DNA from: Misgurnus anguillicaudatus
Taxonomy: Eukaryota > Chordata > Actinopteri > Cypriniformes > Cobitidae
DNA: 64,000 nt
Assembly: GCF_027580225.2 (NCBI RefSeq)
Contig: NC_073355.2
Span: forward strand, 24,021,501 to 24,085,500
Reading direction: 5' to 3'
Below the pieces are notes generated by a model, which made no database searches, had not been told where the DNA came from, and saw only the letters and a list, made by a program, of their open reading frames with translations. Position numbers and translations under genes: made by a program. Below, piece after piece: positions 31,864 to 43,775 of the stretch (position 1 is its first letter; each line of letters opens with the position of its first letter).

Positions 31864-32514
31864 GTCCTGATAAATTCCAGGTTCTTATGGTCCATCCAAA
31901 CGAAAAAAGGTACCGCCGACCCTTCTAATCAGTGACGCTACTCCTCTAATGCTAACTTGACTGCCAGCAACTCTCTGTTACCAATATCATAGTTACGTTC
32001 GGCAGATGATAGGCGATGGAAAAAAAAAACGCGCAAGGATGCACTCTGTCGTGTGACAACACTGCACCTACTCCCGCTTCTGACAAGTCGACCTCCACCA
32101 CGAACTGAAGTGAAGGATCAGGGGTTATAAGAATAGGAGCTGAAACAAAGCAGCTCTTTTGTTTGGTAGAAACAGCCTCAGCTGTCATTCAGGGGGAGGT
32201 CAAGGCAGTCAGGGATGCGACTAGTTGGCTGAAATTGCAAATAAAATGCCAGTAAAAATTGGCGAATCCCAGAAATCTCTGCCGAATCTGGACTTGGCAA
32301 ATTCACCACAGCCTTTTAACTTGTCAGGGTCCATACATAAACCCTCAGATGAAACAATGTATCCTAGAAAAGAAACAGACTGTGCTTGAAAATTGCATTT
32401 TCTCTGCTTTAACTAAAAGACTATTCACTAGCAGTCTCTGAAGCACTCGTCTGACATGCTGAACGTGTTCCTGAAGAGAGACAAAGAAAAAATAAATATT
32501 TCATCCAGGTAAAT

Positions 32515-34057
32515 GTGACCAGTCACGGAAAGTAGGGACACAAGTCGGATCTGGGGCATTTTGAGTTATTCATAGATTCTGAAAGTGCAGATTCTAAGCT
32601 TTCCAACGATGTGTAACACATGGAAATCTGATAAGATTTGGAGAAGTTGTGGCCATTTGAATGTAACACATTCAAGAAAAGAATGCTGAGAAATTTGAGA
32701 AAGAAAAAAGGTAACACTTTCCCTTTTCCCTGGCTGGAGAGACAATAGGGCTCATTTACATCTCATTTAGCTAAGCCATACCCCCTGTAAAGCCGTTTTG
32801 AGATACAGAGGTTCTACCATCATATGTAGTATTTTATTACAGAAGTTCGAATGACAAAATGCAAAAATAAACAGGACTTTTAACGTTACCTTTGCGGGGA
32901 TCACAAGTCGAATCCAGTCTGTTTCAGATGTGTGAATCATCCAATGATTTTTGTCCACAAATGCGTATAATCCGTGAAATATAGATATATAGTCTATTTC
33001 GCATGAACTTCTGGTAATTTACATCGTAACATGTAAGGGTATATCAGATTACACTCCGGTATTTACGTTCCGTTAAACACATGAGCCCGCCTTCAAAGTT
33101 TGTATTTAAAATAGATAATCCAAAAACAGCACCGTCGAAAACGTGAAGTCCTTAAGAGATGTTACCAATCGCTCGCTCGTTCCTCCATCAGCCAATGACT
33201 TCATGGAAAATATTGATAGACAAAACATGTAGCCAATTATATAAAGAATACAACGATCTCTGTGTAACTTCTGTGTGTTTGGACAAATAACAGTCAGCCG
33301 CATCACTGACTTTATGGGGCGCCGCAGCACGCTATAAGTTTGAAAAAAAAAAAATAAAACTCAGCAAACATGTCTAAGGGACAGAGCAGCCACGTCACTA
33401 CAGTCACGTGACTTCACGCTCGAGCCGGAAGAGAAGACAATGCTGAATAAAGTCGTAATTCTTGCTATTTTTGGACCAAACTGTATTTTCGATGCATCAA
33501 CACAATTTTACTGACCCACTGATGTCACATGGACTACTTTGATAATGTTTTTATTACCTTTCTGGACATGGAAACCGTACATAGATTTTCAATGGAGGAG
33601 ACAGAAAGCTCTCAGACTAAATCTAATGTTAAAACATCTTAAACTGTGTTCCGAAGATGAACGGAGGTCTTCCGAGTTTAGAACGACATAACGGTAAGTC
33701 ATTAATGACATTATTTTCAGTTTTGGGCGAACTATCCTTATTCAGTAGTCACGCTGTTCCCTTTGGGGGCGGAGGCGAAAACACAAGCTTATACAGTATG
33801 TAAATATACACACAGACAATGACGCCCCCCGCTGCGCGCTAGAATCTCCAGAAAACAAGCCTATTTTAACCGCAAAATGTACGCTTTTAAATATACATAA
33901 ACTGCTATCTCAAATATGGAGAGGCTTCTTCGTGATCTCAACTAACAGATTCTGCAATAAAACGAAAATCACAAATTTTGAAAAAAAAAAACTTTGTTTC
34001 TCATTTTCTCGAAACTTGTGCTGCCGACTTGTGTCCCTGGTTTCCGTGACGGGTTAC
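32515..34057. mobile_element. Non-autonomous DNA transposon in the gypsy RT
   Basis: Left end GTGACCAGTCACGGAAAGTA and right end TTTCCGTGACGGGTTAC are inverted. The match continues to GGGACACAAGTCGG / CCGACTTGTGTCCC. A short duplication AAAT (32511-32514, 34058-34061) flanks it. It is 1543 bp with no transposase. Superfamily uncertain. Confidence 0.82.
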
Positions 34058-34325
34058 AAATATATATGAACTGATTACCCATGCCTCTCAGCAAGTCATT
34101 GATGAGTGCCTGGAAAACTCCTGGGGAGTTAGAAAGGCCAAAAGGCATAACTATGTATTCAAAATGCCCCCTGGGGGTGTTAAAAGCAGTTTTCCATTCA
34201 TCCCCCTTCCTAATGCGGACCAAATGTTAAGCTTTACGTAAGTCCAGTTTAGTGAAAATGGATGCTCCCTGCAACCTCTTGAAGGCGTAAGAGATCAACG
34301 GCAAAGAATAGGTATTCTTTAGGTC

Positions 34326-35028
34326 AGTGGTTCTCAACTCCAGTCCTCGGGCCCCCCCTCCCAGAACATTTTAGATGTCTCCATATATAAAACACCTGAT
34401 TCAGTTCATCAGCTTGTTACATGCCTCCAGCACTTCTTCATGCAACATCCAATAATGAAAAGGCTCCACTTGGACCAAGAATAGAATTTATGCTATAGAA
34501 TTTATAGCAGCCATATGGGAATTTTGCCCAAACCCAAGCTTAACTGACTGTGAGGAAGTGGCAAGATTTTTTTTCCAAATTTCCCCTAACATTTGGAGAC
34601 TTTACGGAGGAAGGGAAACAACTGGGGAAAGGCTATAGTTCACTTCAGAGACAACTGAGAACCAGAGTAGAACATGTTAATAGAGACAATGTAGCACACA
34701 AGATCCGTCAACCAAAAAGAACCAACACAGCAGATCAAGGACAAAACAGCACAGCCAAAATATTTTGCTGTAAAGTTATGAATGCATTAATTGGCACCCT
34801 ACCTCCATGCCAGAAGGAGAGACCTCTGAATCTCTTGAAATAAAGAGACAGACTTTGTTAGAAATTTTTCAATCTGGAGGCAAGGTCTTGTGAATTGTCT
34901 GATGTGGACAAACTAATGAAAGATACTTACATTGCTCAGCGCAAAATGATTAATTTATGCCCCCTCCTGTCATTAGTGACATAGCACTGGAGTGGCCATA
35001 TTTATTTACTTAAAGAGGACTATGCAAT
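34326..35028. repeat. Repeat debris 5' of the gypsy LTR
   Basis: About 34,326-34,450 begins GTGGTTCTCAACTCCAGTCC, a very common fish repeat end. The rest (about 34,500-35,028) has an open frame of 97 codons at 34,550-34,843 with no recognisable domain. Not called as a gene. Confidence 0.45.
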
Positions 35029-36260
35029 TGTAACCCCCTTGAGTTATACTTGAGTTGTTTAAAACAATTGCATTAACTTTTCTTTTTGTATACCACAAAG
35101 CAATGTTTGTATGTTTGCTGCAATACTACACCTAACCGCTAGGGGGCAGTAAACAATGCAATATGTCAGTGAGATATTCAGTGTAAGATTCAGATGAAGA
35201 AGCCAGCTCAACATGCTTACACGAGGCTGGCAGTAGGTGCAATATATTATTTAAATTTCGTTAAGTTCTTTATTTCAATGTGTATTTATGTTTACTAAGA
35301 CTCTTGTTGATTGCTCAGGTTGATGTTGCATCTCATCTCTGAAACAGTCAATGCTTCATTGTGAGTGCTTTTGTTTTTGAGAACTCTGGAGAGTTTTGCT
35401 GATTCATGCATTACTTTGGGCCTAATTGACATTATCCAATCAGAGTTGTTTATGATGATTAAAACTGTATTTTTATATGTGAGGGATTGAAATATTATTA
35501 ATTTATGTACAACATTAATTAATCTGTTTAAATTGAATGTTTGCATCATCATTTGTATGTAAATGAAAACAGAAAAGGAAAAAATAAGATGTTGTGCAGT
35601 GAGATAATATATTCAGGCACTTTTATGTGGTTAAGTGTGCCTATGTTAACATTGTTGGATTAACCATTGAACTCATGAACATTCTGTGCACCTGATATAA
35701 GATGTCAAAGTATATATTGTTAACAGCAAGAAATGTTTAATATGACTTATTTTGTGCAGATTGGTTTTTTTGAATGTCGATTCTGTTGATCCACGGTTGA
35801 ACGGTGAGCCAGGCCTGATCTTTGATTCAAAGAGCCATCGCGATTCCATACGGATCTGTTGAACTTGAGATAAGCACACAAACACTACCCGGGTAGAAAA
35901 AGTAACACAAAAAAGGCCTTTACACATCCACATTTGAACATTACACCCATACACACACACATAAAAGAGGACTATTGAGACTTTACTCTGGATAATTTTG
36001 GGTTCAATATCAAGTTTTGTTCTTTGTGTTGAGTATGAATCCATTTTGAATTGAGACCATTGTGATTTCATTTACATTGTGGGAATTGTTCATTTAAAAT
36101 TTTGTATCTGTAATAAAATTGCCGGCTGTTAATTAATTGAATATACTTTTTCCCCATTCTTTTATTATTATAAAATCCTCCTAGAGCCGAGCCTAGGCTT
36201 TACATAAACATTTGTTGAGTATAATATATTGAATACTTACCCATCTGTTCCCGTGTTACA
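35029..36260 (+). repeat. 5' LTR of Ty3/gypsy element
   Basis: 1232 bp, beginning TGTAACCCCCTTGAG and ending CCGTGTTACA, so TGTAAC...GTTACA are inverted ends. Its first 804 bp match the 3' LTR at about 98 percent by eye, apart from a 28-bp indel near 35,445. A GTGGCGAGCCAGGCAGGG stretch at about 36,270 may be the primer-binding area. Confidence 0.9.
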
Positions 36261-36367
36261 TACCTTTTCGTGGCGAGCCAGGCAGGGGGATTTTTTTTAA
36301 AGCCGGTTACAAGTATATTTGGACAGCGGTGAAATTTCAAGTTTTATTTTCTGAAGTATTTTTGTGA

Positions 36368-37978
36368 TTGAGCACAATGAGTATGTCTGATATTGAAAAG
36401 TGTTACAATGTCAAAGCACAACGTTCATTATGTGTGTTAGGCATTACTGATAATGACACAGATGATGACATTACTGCAACTTTTGAGAAATATGGTAATA
36501 TTGTGAAAGTAGTGAGAGTAGCTCCCTCTACTGGGCAGACAGGACAGTCCATTATTATAGTTGAGTTTGATGTAGACACTCCAGTCATGCATCTTGAGCC
36601 TAATTTCCCACTAGAAATTAAGAGTGTAAGAAACCCAGCAGTTACATGGTATGCAGATAGCATCAAAGTACTAGCACAGCGCTCTGCGCAGCCCAGTGCC
36701 CAAGTGCAAAGTTCGTCCATTGAGTCAAGTGATGACAGTGATAATGCTGACCCCGAAGAAGTCCCTTCTGACAATAGTGATGTCATTCCAAAGAGGTATA
36801 TAAAAAGAAAACCTTTTAAGAAGGCAAAATCAAAGTCACGTGTCCTAAGCTCAGACAACAACCCTGATCTTGCTGTGAGGAAAAAAATGACAAAGCCTGC
36901 CTCTAACACACTTACCAATGATGACCTAAACCCTCCTGAGATACAGCGCATTGTGGTTGAACATGTCATCAAAAATTATTTTTTTTCTGTGCAGACACAC
37001 TCCACATGGCTGCGTTCCTTCTCAGGAAAAGTACCTAAGCCCCCAGGAGAAGCTGATTTTGATACTTGGTGTCTTCATGTTGACCTTCTGTTGCAGGATT
37101 CACTTCCCATAGATATCCAGCGAAGGAAAATCTTAGAGAGCCTCTTACCACCAGCTTCAGATGTGGTTAAGCAGCTTGGTTCCACAGCTCCTCCTAGAGA
37201 CTATGTGAAGCTCCTAGACTCTGCATACGGCTTAGTTGAGGATGGTGATGAAATCTTTGCTCGTTTTCTGAACACCAACCAAGATCCTGGGGTGAAAGCA
37301 TCTGATTACTTACAAAGACTACAAACACTGCTTAGTACTGCGGTTCGGAGAAATGGTGTAAAACGGTCATCTGCAGATCGTCAGTTATTGAAACAATTTC
37401 AGCGTGGCTGCTGGGATCATTCATTAATACTTACCCTTCAGCTGGAATCAAAAGCGAAGGCACCACCTGACTTTGCAGAGTTTTTGTTGCTGCTCAGAAT
37501 TGAGGAAGACAGGTGTACAGCAAAACTGGACAGAATGCAATGGCATTTAGGCAGTTCAAAACCTAAAGCTGCCATTCATAGTCGATCTGTCATTGACATG
37601 TCTCCTTATGGTGACTCAGGGGTGCTGCAGGCCTACATTTCCGAAACAGAAGCTTTGAGAAAACAGGTAGCTGATCTCCAAATGCAGCTTAGATCCTCCA
37701 AAACTGAGGAGAAAAAGAAGAAGAAACATGAGTCTGAATTGACAGAGTACTCAAAGACTGTGACACCTAAAGTGGAGATGTTAGCTCAACCAGTCACACC
37801 TAAACCACCAAAACCTTGGTTTTGTTTCAGATGTGGCGAAGATGGCCACATAGCCAGGGCATGTGAAGGTTCCATTAACAAAGCGCTTGTGGACCAAAAG
37901 TATAAAGAGCTCAAGGTGAAACAAGATGAATGGAAAGTGAAGAATGGAATGCCGTTAAACTGGACGGGGTTTCAGTAA
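36368..37978 (+). CDS. Ty3/gypsy Gag-like polyprotein (PNMA-like)
   Basis: 536-residue capsid-type protein of an endogenous retroelement. An N-terminal stretch (LCVLGITDNDTDDDITATFE) resembles the RRM-like start of PNMA/gypsy Gag proteins. A central region carries the capsid-like helices, followed by a coiled coil (EALRKQVADLQMQLRSS). A zinc knuckle (CFRCGEDGHIARAC) lies near the C-terminus, with spacing CX2CX4HX4C. The frame is intact. It would package element RNA; the rest of the element is damaged, so this is the best-preserved part. Confidence 0.88.
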   Translation: MSTMSMSDIEKCYNVKAQRSLCVLGITDNDTDDDITATFEKYGNIVKVVRVAPSTGQTGQSIIIVEFDVDTPVMHLEPNFPLEIKSVRNPAVTWYADSIKVLAQRSAQPSAQVQSSSIESSDDSDNADPEEVPSDNSDVIPKRYIKRKPFKKAKSKSRVLSSDNNPDLAVRKKMTKPASNTLTNDDLNPPEIQRIVVEHVIKNYFFSVQTHSTWLRSFSGKVPKPPGEADFDTWCLHVDLLLQDSLPIDIQRRKILESLLPPASDVVKQLGSTAPPRDYVKLLDSAYGLVEDGDEIFARFLNTNQDPGVKASDYLQRLQTLLSTAVRRNGVKRSSADRQLLKQFQRGCWDHSLILTLQLESKAKAPPDFAEFLLLLRIEEDRCTAKLDRMQWHLGSSKPKAAIHSRSVIDMSPYGDSGVLQAYISETEALRKQVADLQMQLRSSKTEEKKKKKHESELTEYSKTVTPKVEMLAQPVTPKPPKPWFCFRCGEDGHIARACEGSINKALVDQKYKELKVKQDEWKVKNGMPLNWTGFQ

Positions 37979-39051
37979 AGGGACATACTGGGGCCCATTG
38001 CAGCAAAGGATGTCCCAAAGAAATGAACCAAAAAGAATTAAGATGTCAAGCTCACTCGAGTCTTCCTACAAATGAAAGTGAGTTAATCTCTGGCATAATG
38101 GGTCCTAAATGTATAGCTCAAATCATTATTGAGGGACAACTTCGCAACGCTCTTCTTGATTTAGGGTCACAGGTGACCACTGTGTCCAAATCTTTCTATG
38201 ATACATATCTCTCATCCTCTCAAATTCTCTCCCTAGATGATCTTATTGAAGTTGAAGGAGCTGGGGGGCAAATTGTACCATACTTGGGCTACACTGAAGT
38301 GAGCATACATTTTCCAGAAGACATTGCTGGAAAAGCCGAAACCATTTGCACACTTGCACTTTTCATCCCTGACTACAAGTACAATGCTGAAGTTCCAGTG
38401 CTTATTGGTACCAACACGCTAGACATATTATTTCAGTCTTGTTTTGGAAATGGCAACAGTTATGCTGCGTCCAAAGGCAAATTCCGATACTCTCCCCTTT
38501 TGAAAGCTCTATTGCACAGATATACCCTGGGACAAAACAATGGTAAAGTGGGCCAAGTCAAGCTACAGGGAAAGAACCAAGTCACCATTCCAGCGGGTCA
38601 AAAGATGGTCCTGGATGGGTATGCTAGGAATGTGTCTACAATTGCTGACGCTCCGCTCGTAGTAGAGCCATCCACTCCCTCCAACCTCCCTGGTGGCCTG
38701 CTTTTGTGCAGCTACGTCCTGACCAGCCCCAGAAGGACCTCATTTAAAGTCCCCATTATCCTCCAGAATGAAACTGCACATGAAATAACACTCCCAGCTA
38801 ACTGTTGTTTAGCTGAGCTCCATGCTCCATCAGCTCTGTCTACATTAAAGAACACCACAGCTAAAGAGAGAGAGAAAAGTGTTGTGTCTTCCACTACAAA
38901 AGTCAGCTGCAATGCTGTATGTTCCACTAATCCTAAAAACAATCTCATGTTCAACTTCACAGACTCATCTCTTTCAGAAGAATGGAAAGAAAGAATCACA
39001 ACAAAGCACCTTTTGGATTCTGGGAATTTAACAGAATGCCGCAAGGAGTAA
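37930..39051 (+). pseudogene. Ty3/gypsy protease region with truncated RT start
   Basis: Overlaps the gag end in another frame, as in many gypsy elements. A retropepsin-like block has LLDLGSQVTTV, where D-S-G is expected, so the catalytic motif is altered (S to L). The frame runs into the linker before RT and reads ERITTKHLLD, then stops. The first RT motifs, including the catalytic aspartate of motif A, are missing. This fits an internal deletion of several hundred bases. Not functional as it stands. Confidence 0.82.
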
Positions 39052-39983
39052 CGAATGCACCTAGTACATTTCAGCGTGTTATGGAAAAGTGCATGGGCAC
39101 CTTGCATCTTAAAGAAGTCCTTGTCTTTCTCGATGACCTCATTGTCTTCTCAAAAAGCCTGGAGGAACACGAGGAACGCCTTATGAAAGTTTTGAACCAG
39201 CTGAAAGAGTTTGGTCTAAAGCTATCTCCAAACAAATGCCACTTTTTCATGAAATCCTATAAATATCTCGGACACATTGTTTCGGAGAACGGCGTAGAAA
39301 CAGACCCTGAAAAAATCTCTGCACTTACCACCTGGCCAAAGCCGACAAACATCAGTGAGCTGAAGTCCTTTTTGGGCTTCACTGGATACTATCGGAGGTT
39401 CGTCAGAGACTATTCCAAAATTGCCAAGCCATTGAATGCCCTAACAGTTGGCTATTGTCCACCTCGAAGGAAAGTAAAGGGCTTTAAACCTCCCTCCAAT
39501 TCTGATTTCAAGGAACCTTTTGGGGGAAGATGGACACCTGAGTGTGACACCGCATTCCAGACACTAATCCAAAAGCTGACCACTGCCCCGGTGTTGGGAT
39601 TTGCGAATCCAAAACAACCGTACATCTTACATACAGATGCTAGTCTTCATGGTCTTGGTGCAGCCTTGTACCAGGAACAGGATGGTCACATGAGGGTGAT
39701 TTCATTTGCCAGCAGAGGTCTGTCAAACTGTGAAAAGCGTTATCCCACCCACAAGTTGGAATTTTTAGCGCTAAAGTGGGCAGTGACAGATAAGTTTTAT
39801 GACTATCTGTATGGGGCAGAGTTCACCATCATGACTGATAATAATCCCCTCACATATATATTAACATCCGCCAAGCTTGACGCTGCAGGGCACAGGTGGC
39901 TCGCGGCCCTGTCTACTTTTAACTTCAGCATTCAATACAGAGCTGGAAGAAAAAATCAAGATGCCGATGGCCTCTCCAGATGA
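38982..39983 (+). pseudogene. Ty3/gypsy RT C-terminal half and RNase H
   Basis: Shows NRMPQGVTNAPSTFQRVM, the motif VFLDDLIVFS, GFTGYYRRFVRDYSK and then RNase H (HTDASLHGLGAALYQ, HKLEFLALKWAV, MTDNNPLTY, NQDADGLSR). The upstream RT half is missing. The frame continues in the integrase ORF after a frame change. Confidence 0.88.
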
Positions 39984-40058
39984 CCACATGATCCGGTCGA
40001 CCCTGATTTCAGTTCTCAGGCTGAAGATGACCGTATCATTCAGTTCATCTCCACGTTT

Positions 40059-41594
40059 TTGAAGGGAGAAAATAAGGTTTCCTTTCCTGAAGAAGCTGTG
40101 AGAGCTGTTTGTCAAAAGCATCAACTCTATGATTGCACAGTGGAAAACCAAAATGCTAGCTTACCTGTTGCTCTGGAATGTCTTGCAATTGAAACTGATG
40201 CCATCCCAGTGGAGTTCTATCAAGCTGAGTATGTTCCTGGTTCCTGTACTCTTCCCAGGATGTCACAGCAAGACTGGGCTGCAGAGCAAGCGAATGATCC
40301 TGTCATTAGTAGAGTGACTAACCTGTTAAACACTGGAAAACGTCTTTCTTACCATGTCAGACAACAAGAAAAGAGAAAAGTCCAGCTTATGCTTCGTCTG
40401 ATTCACCAACTTGTAGTCATTGATGGAGTCCTCTACAGGAAGCGTATGAATGGTGGAGAGCCTGTCTATCAGCTAGTTCTACCCCAGAAGTATAAGGAAG
40501 TTGTCTTAAAAGCTTTACATGACTCCATAGGTCATATGGGAGTGGAGTGGACTTTGGATTTAGTTCGCACACGGTTCTATTGGCCAAGGATGTCGTTTGA
40601 TGTTGAAACCAAGGTCACTACTTGCGAGAGGTGTATCAGAAGAAAGGCAAAACCAGAAAAAGCATTTCCCCTTGTTAACATTGAGACCAGTCGACCATTA
40701 GAACTAGTCTGCATGGACTACCTTTCTCTTGAGCCAGATGGTAAAGGTACCAAGAACATTCTAGGTATCACTGATCATTTTACAAAGTATGCTGTGGCAA
40801 TTCCAACAGCTGATCAAAAAGCAAGGACAGTTGCTAAAGCACTTTGGAATAATTTCTTCGTTCATTATGGGATACCAGAACGCCTGCACAGTGATCAGGG
40901 TCGAGATTTTGAATCTGCTGTGATCAAAGACCTTTGTCTCCTATTGGGTATAAAGAAGACTAGGACCACTCCATACCACCCACGTGGAAATCCTGTGAAG
41001 CAGTTTAACCGAACTCTTCTCCAAATGCTTGGAACTCTCCAAGAAGAAGACAAGATCAGATGGCGTGATTTCGTGCAGCCTCTGGTACATGCCTATAACT
41101 GTACGAAAAATGACACCACCGGATTTTCTCCTTATCAGCTGATGTTTGGGAGGCAGCCAAGTCTTCCAATAGATGTAGCTTTTTGTATCAAACCTGAAGG
41201 TGAAAAGAGAGTTAGTCATGCCGAGTACATCAAAAAGCTTCAAGAGAGTTTGCAAGAGAGCTACAAAATTGCTGTGGAATACAGTAGGAAGACAGCTTCT
41301 CGCAACAAGCAACGATATGATCTTAAGGTGAGAGAATCCACTTTACAAGCTGGGGACCGCATTCTCGTTAAGAATGTTGGCATAAGAGGCAAGCACAAGA
41401 TAGCTGACAGATGGAGCAAGACCATCTACCAAGTTGTAAAACAAATAAATGATTCCCCTGTCTATGTTGTCAAACCTCTTACTGCAGATGGACCTGAAAG
41501 AACCCTCCATCGAGATCTACTCTTGCCTTGTGGTTTTTTAAATCCTGCAAAGTGTGATGACGAAAACAACAAGATGGAGGAAGAGGAAAAGTAA
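40059..41594 (+). pseudogene. Ty3/gypsy integrase, catalytic glutamate replaced
   Basis: 511-residue frame containing the zinc-binding HHCC domain (H in LHDSIGHMG; C in TTCERCIRRK) and the catalytic core. The first aspartate is in VCMDYLSL and the second in HSDQGRDFES. At the third position the sequence is GNPVKQFNRTL where related elements have the catalytic glutamate, so D-D-E is broken. The C-terminus has the SH3-like region (QAGDRILVKNVG). It ends at a stop before the acidic tail. The mutation implies the integrase is dead. Confidence 0.9.
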
Positions 41595-41630
41595 AAGACG
41601 ACTTGCTCTAAGGAACCACCAACAGCTCCA

Positions 41631-42320
41631 GTGAATGTTGTTGAACAATCATGTGATGGTGATGAAGAACCAGATTTCTACACCCCAGAATTCATGCAGG
41701 ATAGACAATATCCTACAATAACAATTGTCAAGGACATGCCTTGTTCACGGAAGGTGGAAGAAACTTTTAGTAAGACAACCCTAAATCCACATGCACAACC
41801 ATTTCTGCCTTTTGGAGGTGAAGATAACCTTGACATTGAAATTGAGCATGTGCAAGTTGATGAGGATAACGAAGAGGAAGAGTCTCTAGCTGGAACGGAA
41901 AAAACAAACTTACCTGAGAACACCCTGGAAGAAAATGTGGAACACTCACCTGTGAAGGAACAGGATTTGGAGAATGTTGATGTCAACAGTGATGAGTCTA
42001 CGGAGGAGTCGGTCAGTCGAATGGAACCTATTGAAGAAAAAAGAGAGAGAATGAGAAAAGAGGAAAATGACAGTGAAATGATGATGGATGAGAATGAAAG
42101 AAATGGAAATACCCCTGTGCAGGAAGTACCAGAGCTTAGACGTTCCACAAGAATAAGAGAGCAACCTGTTCGACTAACTTACCCCTCATTAGGAAACCCC
42201 TTAGCATTAGTTATGCAATCCCTGTTAAGTGGTTTAAGCAAAGCTTTCACACAAGCCCTTGAGTCAGATGATTTCCCTGAGGTTAGAATGCTAACTCCTG
42301 ATAGATCAGTGGTTTTATAG
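41631..42320 (+). pseudogene. Acidic C-terminal tail of gypsy pol
   Basis: 229 residues, very acidic, ending with LRRSTRIREQPVRL and YPSLGNPLALV. This resembles the C-terminal end of pol in related fish gypsy elements rather than an envelope. No signal peptide or membrane segment is seen. It is cut off from the integrase by a stop at 41592-41594. The region ends near the polypurine tract GGAGGGGAGGA before the 3' LTR. Confidence 0.7.
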
Positions 42321-42358
42321 GTACATGCAGAGACGCATGCAAGTTCAGGAGGGGAGGA

Positions 42359-43188
42359 TGTAACCCCCTTGAGTTTTACTTGAGTTGTTTAAAACAATTG
42401 TATTAACTTTTCTTTTTGTATACCACAAAGCAATGTTTGTATGTTTGCTGCAATACTACACCTAACCGCTAGGGGGCAGTAAACAATGCAATATGTGAGT
42501 GAGATATTCAGTGTAAGATTCAGATGAAGAAGCCAGCTCAACGTGCTTACACGAGGCTGGCAGTAGGTGCAATATATTATTTAAATTTCGTTAAGTTCTT
42601 TATTTCAATGTGTATTTATGTTTACTAAGACTCTTGTTGATTGCTCAGGTTGATGTTGCATCTCTCTGAAACAGTCAATGCTTCATTGTGAGTGCTTTTG
42701 TTTTTGAGAACTCTGGTGAGTTTTGCTGATTCATGCATTACTTTGGGCCTAATTGACATTACCTTTCACTAGTTGTTGTCATAAAAAAACCAATCAGAGT
42801 TGTTTATGACGATTAAAACTGTATTTTTATATGTGTGAGAGATTGAAATATTATTAATTTATGTACAACATTAATTAATCTGTTTGAATTTAATGTTTGC
42901 ATCATCATTTGTATGTAAATGAAAACAGAAAAGGAAAAAATAAGATGTTGTGCAGTGAGATAATATATTCAGGCACTTTTATGTGGTTAAGTGTGCCTAT
43001 GTTAACATTGTTGGATTAACCATTGAACTCATGAACATTCTGTGCACCTGATATAAGATGTCAAAGTATATATTGTTAACAGCAAGAAATGTTTAATATG
43101 ACTTATTTTGTGCAGATTGGTTTTTTTGAATGTCGATTCTGTTGATCCACGGTTGAACGGCGAGCCAGGCCTGATCTTTGATTCAAAG
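42359..43188 (+). repeat. 3' LTR of Ty3/gypsy element, truncated
   Basis: Begins TGTAACCCCCTTGAG after the polypurine stretch. It matches the 5' LTR until ...GATTCAAAG at 43188, then IGH-unit-B sequence resumes. About 428 bp of the LTR's 3' end is missing, so no target-site duplication can be checked. Confidence 0.88.
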
Positions 43189-43775
43189 ATTGTTTCCTGT
43201 AGAATTTCCCTTAACTTTTTTAATGTCAACTCTGAGAGCTACTGTACTGTAGGAAAATCATCCTCTTCCCCTTTTCATTCTCTGCTTCTATCTACTTATT
43301 TTTCACAAGGTTTACAATACATCTCTTCATTTTCTTTTTTCACTTATGCCCCTCACTCTTTCTTTTTATTACTCATACAGAACATGACCCCTTATATGCA
43401 CAAAGAACTTATGATAGTACATTTACTGAACATTAACCAAGCAAATAGGATGCAATTTGAAAACATGCTACATTAGACAATGGAAATTTAGTTTGTTTTA
43501 AAATTATGTAAAATGTGTAAATAACAAATTAACAATTGTGTTAATTAGAAAAAGTGTTTAAATGGCTGTTAATTGTTATAAGATCTTTAACCATCGTTTT
43601 GAGAAATGTGTAAAACATTTTTGTGTAAAAAATCCTAAAGTTATGGCAGTGTTACAAGTGATATATCTGTTTTAAAGTTAGGATTATTGTATTTGAAACA
43701 AATATATCACGTATAAACTGCCATCACAAATTTTACACACAAATGGTTTTACACATTAGTAGACTTGAGGGTGAA
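43189..43775. other. Upstream flank of JH in unit B
   Basis: Paralogous to 11,870-12,280 of unit A. No D segment or coding region is recognised in it. Confidence 0.65.

Larger units (their letters stand above)
30693..34325 (-). pseudogene. Ty3/gypsy retrotransposon fragment (RT-RNase H), minus strand
   Basis: A broken pol segment. At 33,969-34,223 the RT block [19 protein letters not shown] is open. At 31,952-32,188 RNase H is seen ([13 protein letters not shown]), and at 30,700-30,960 the RNase H end YRPGTKNIKHDALSR. Two DNA transposons interrupt it at 30,975-31,863 and 32,515-34,057, and stops and frameshifts are present. Gag, LTRs and integrase are not seen. This is an old fragment. Confidence 0.85.

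Noticed and set aside
34550..34843. 97-codon frame in repeat debris
   Set aside because: Could be a piece of a transposon protein, but no motif is recognised and no paralogue was noticed in the window.
35673..36071. 132-codon minus-strand frame in the 5' LTR
   Set aside because: Lies in LTR sequence, part of it repeats in the 3' LTR, and it lacks a recognisable domain.
41631..42320. Envelope gene for the gypsy element
   Set aside because: No signal peptide, membrane segment or cleavage site. The sequence resembles the C-terminal end of pol.
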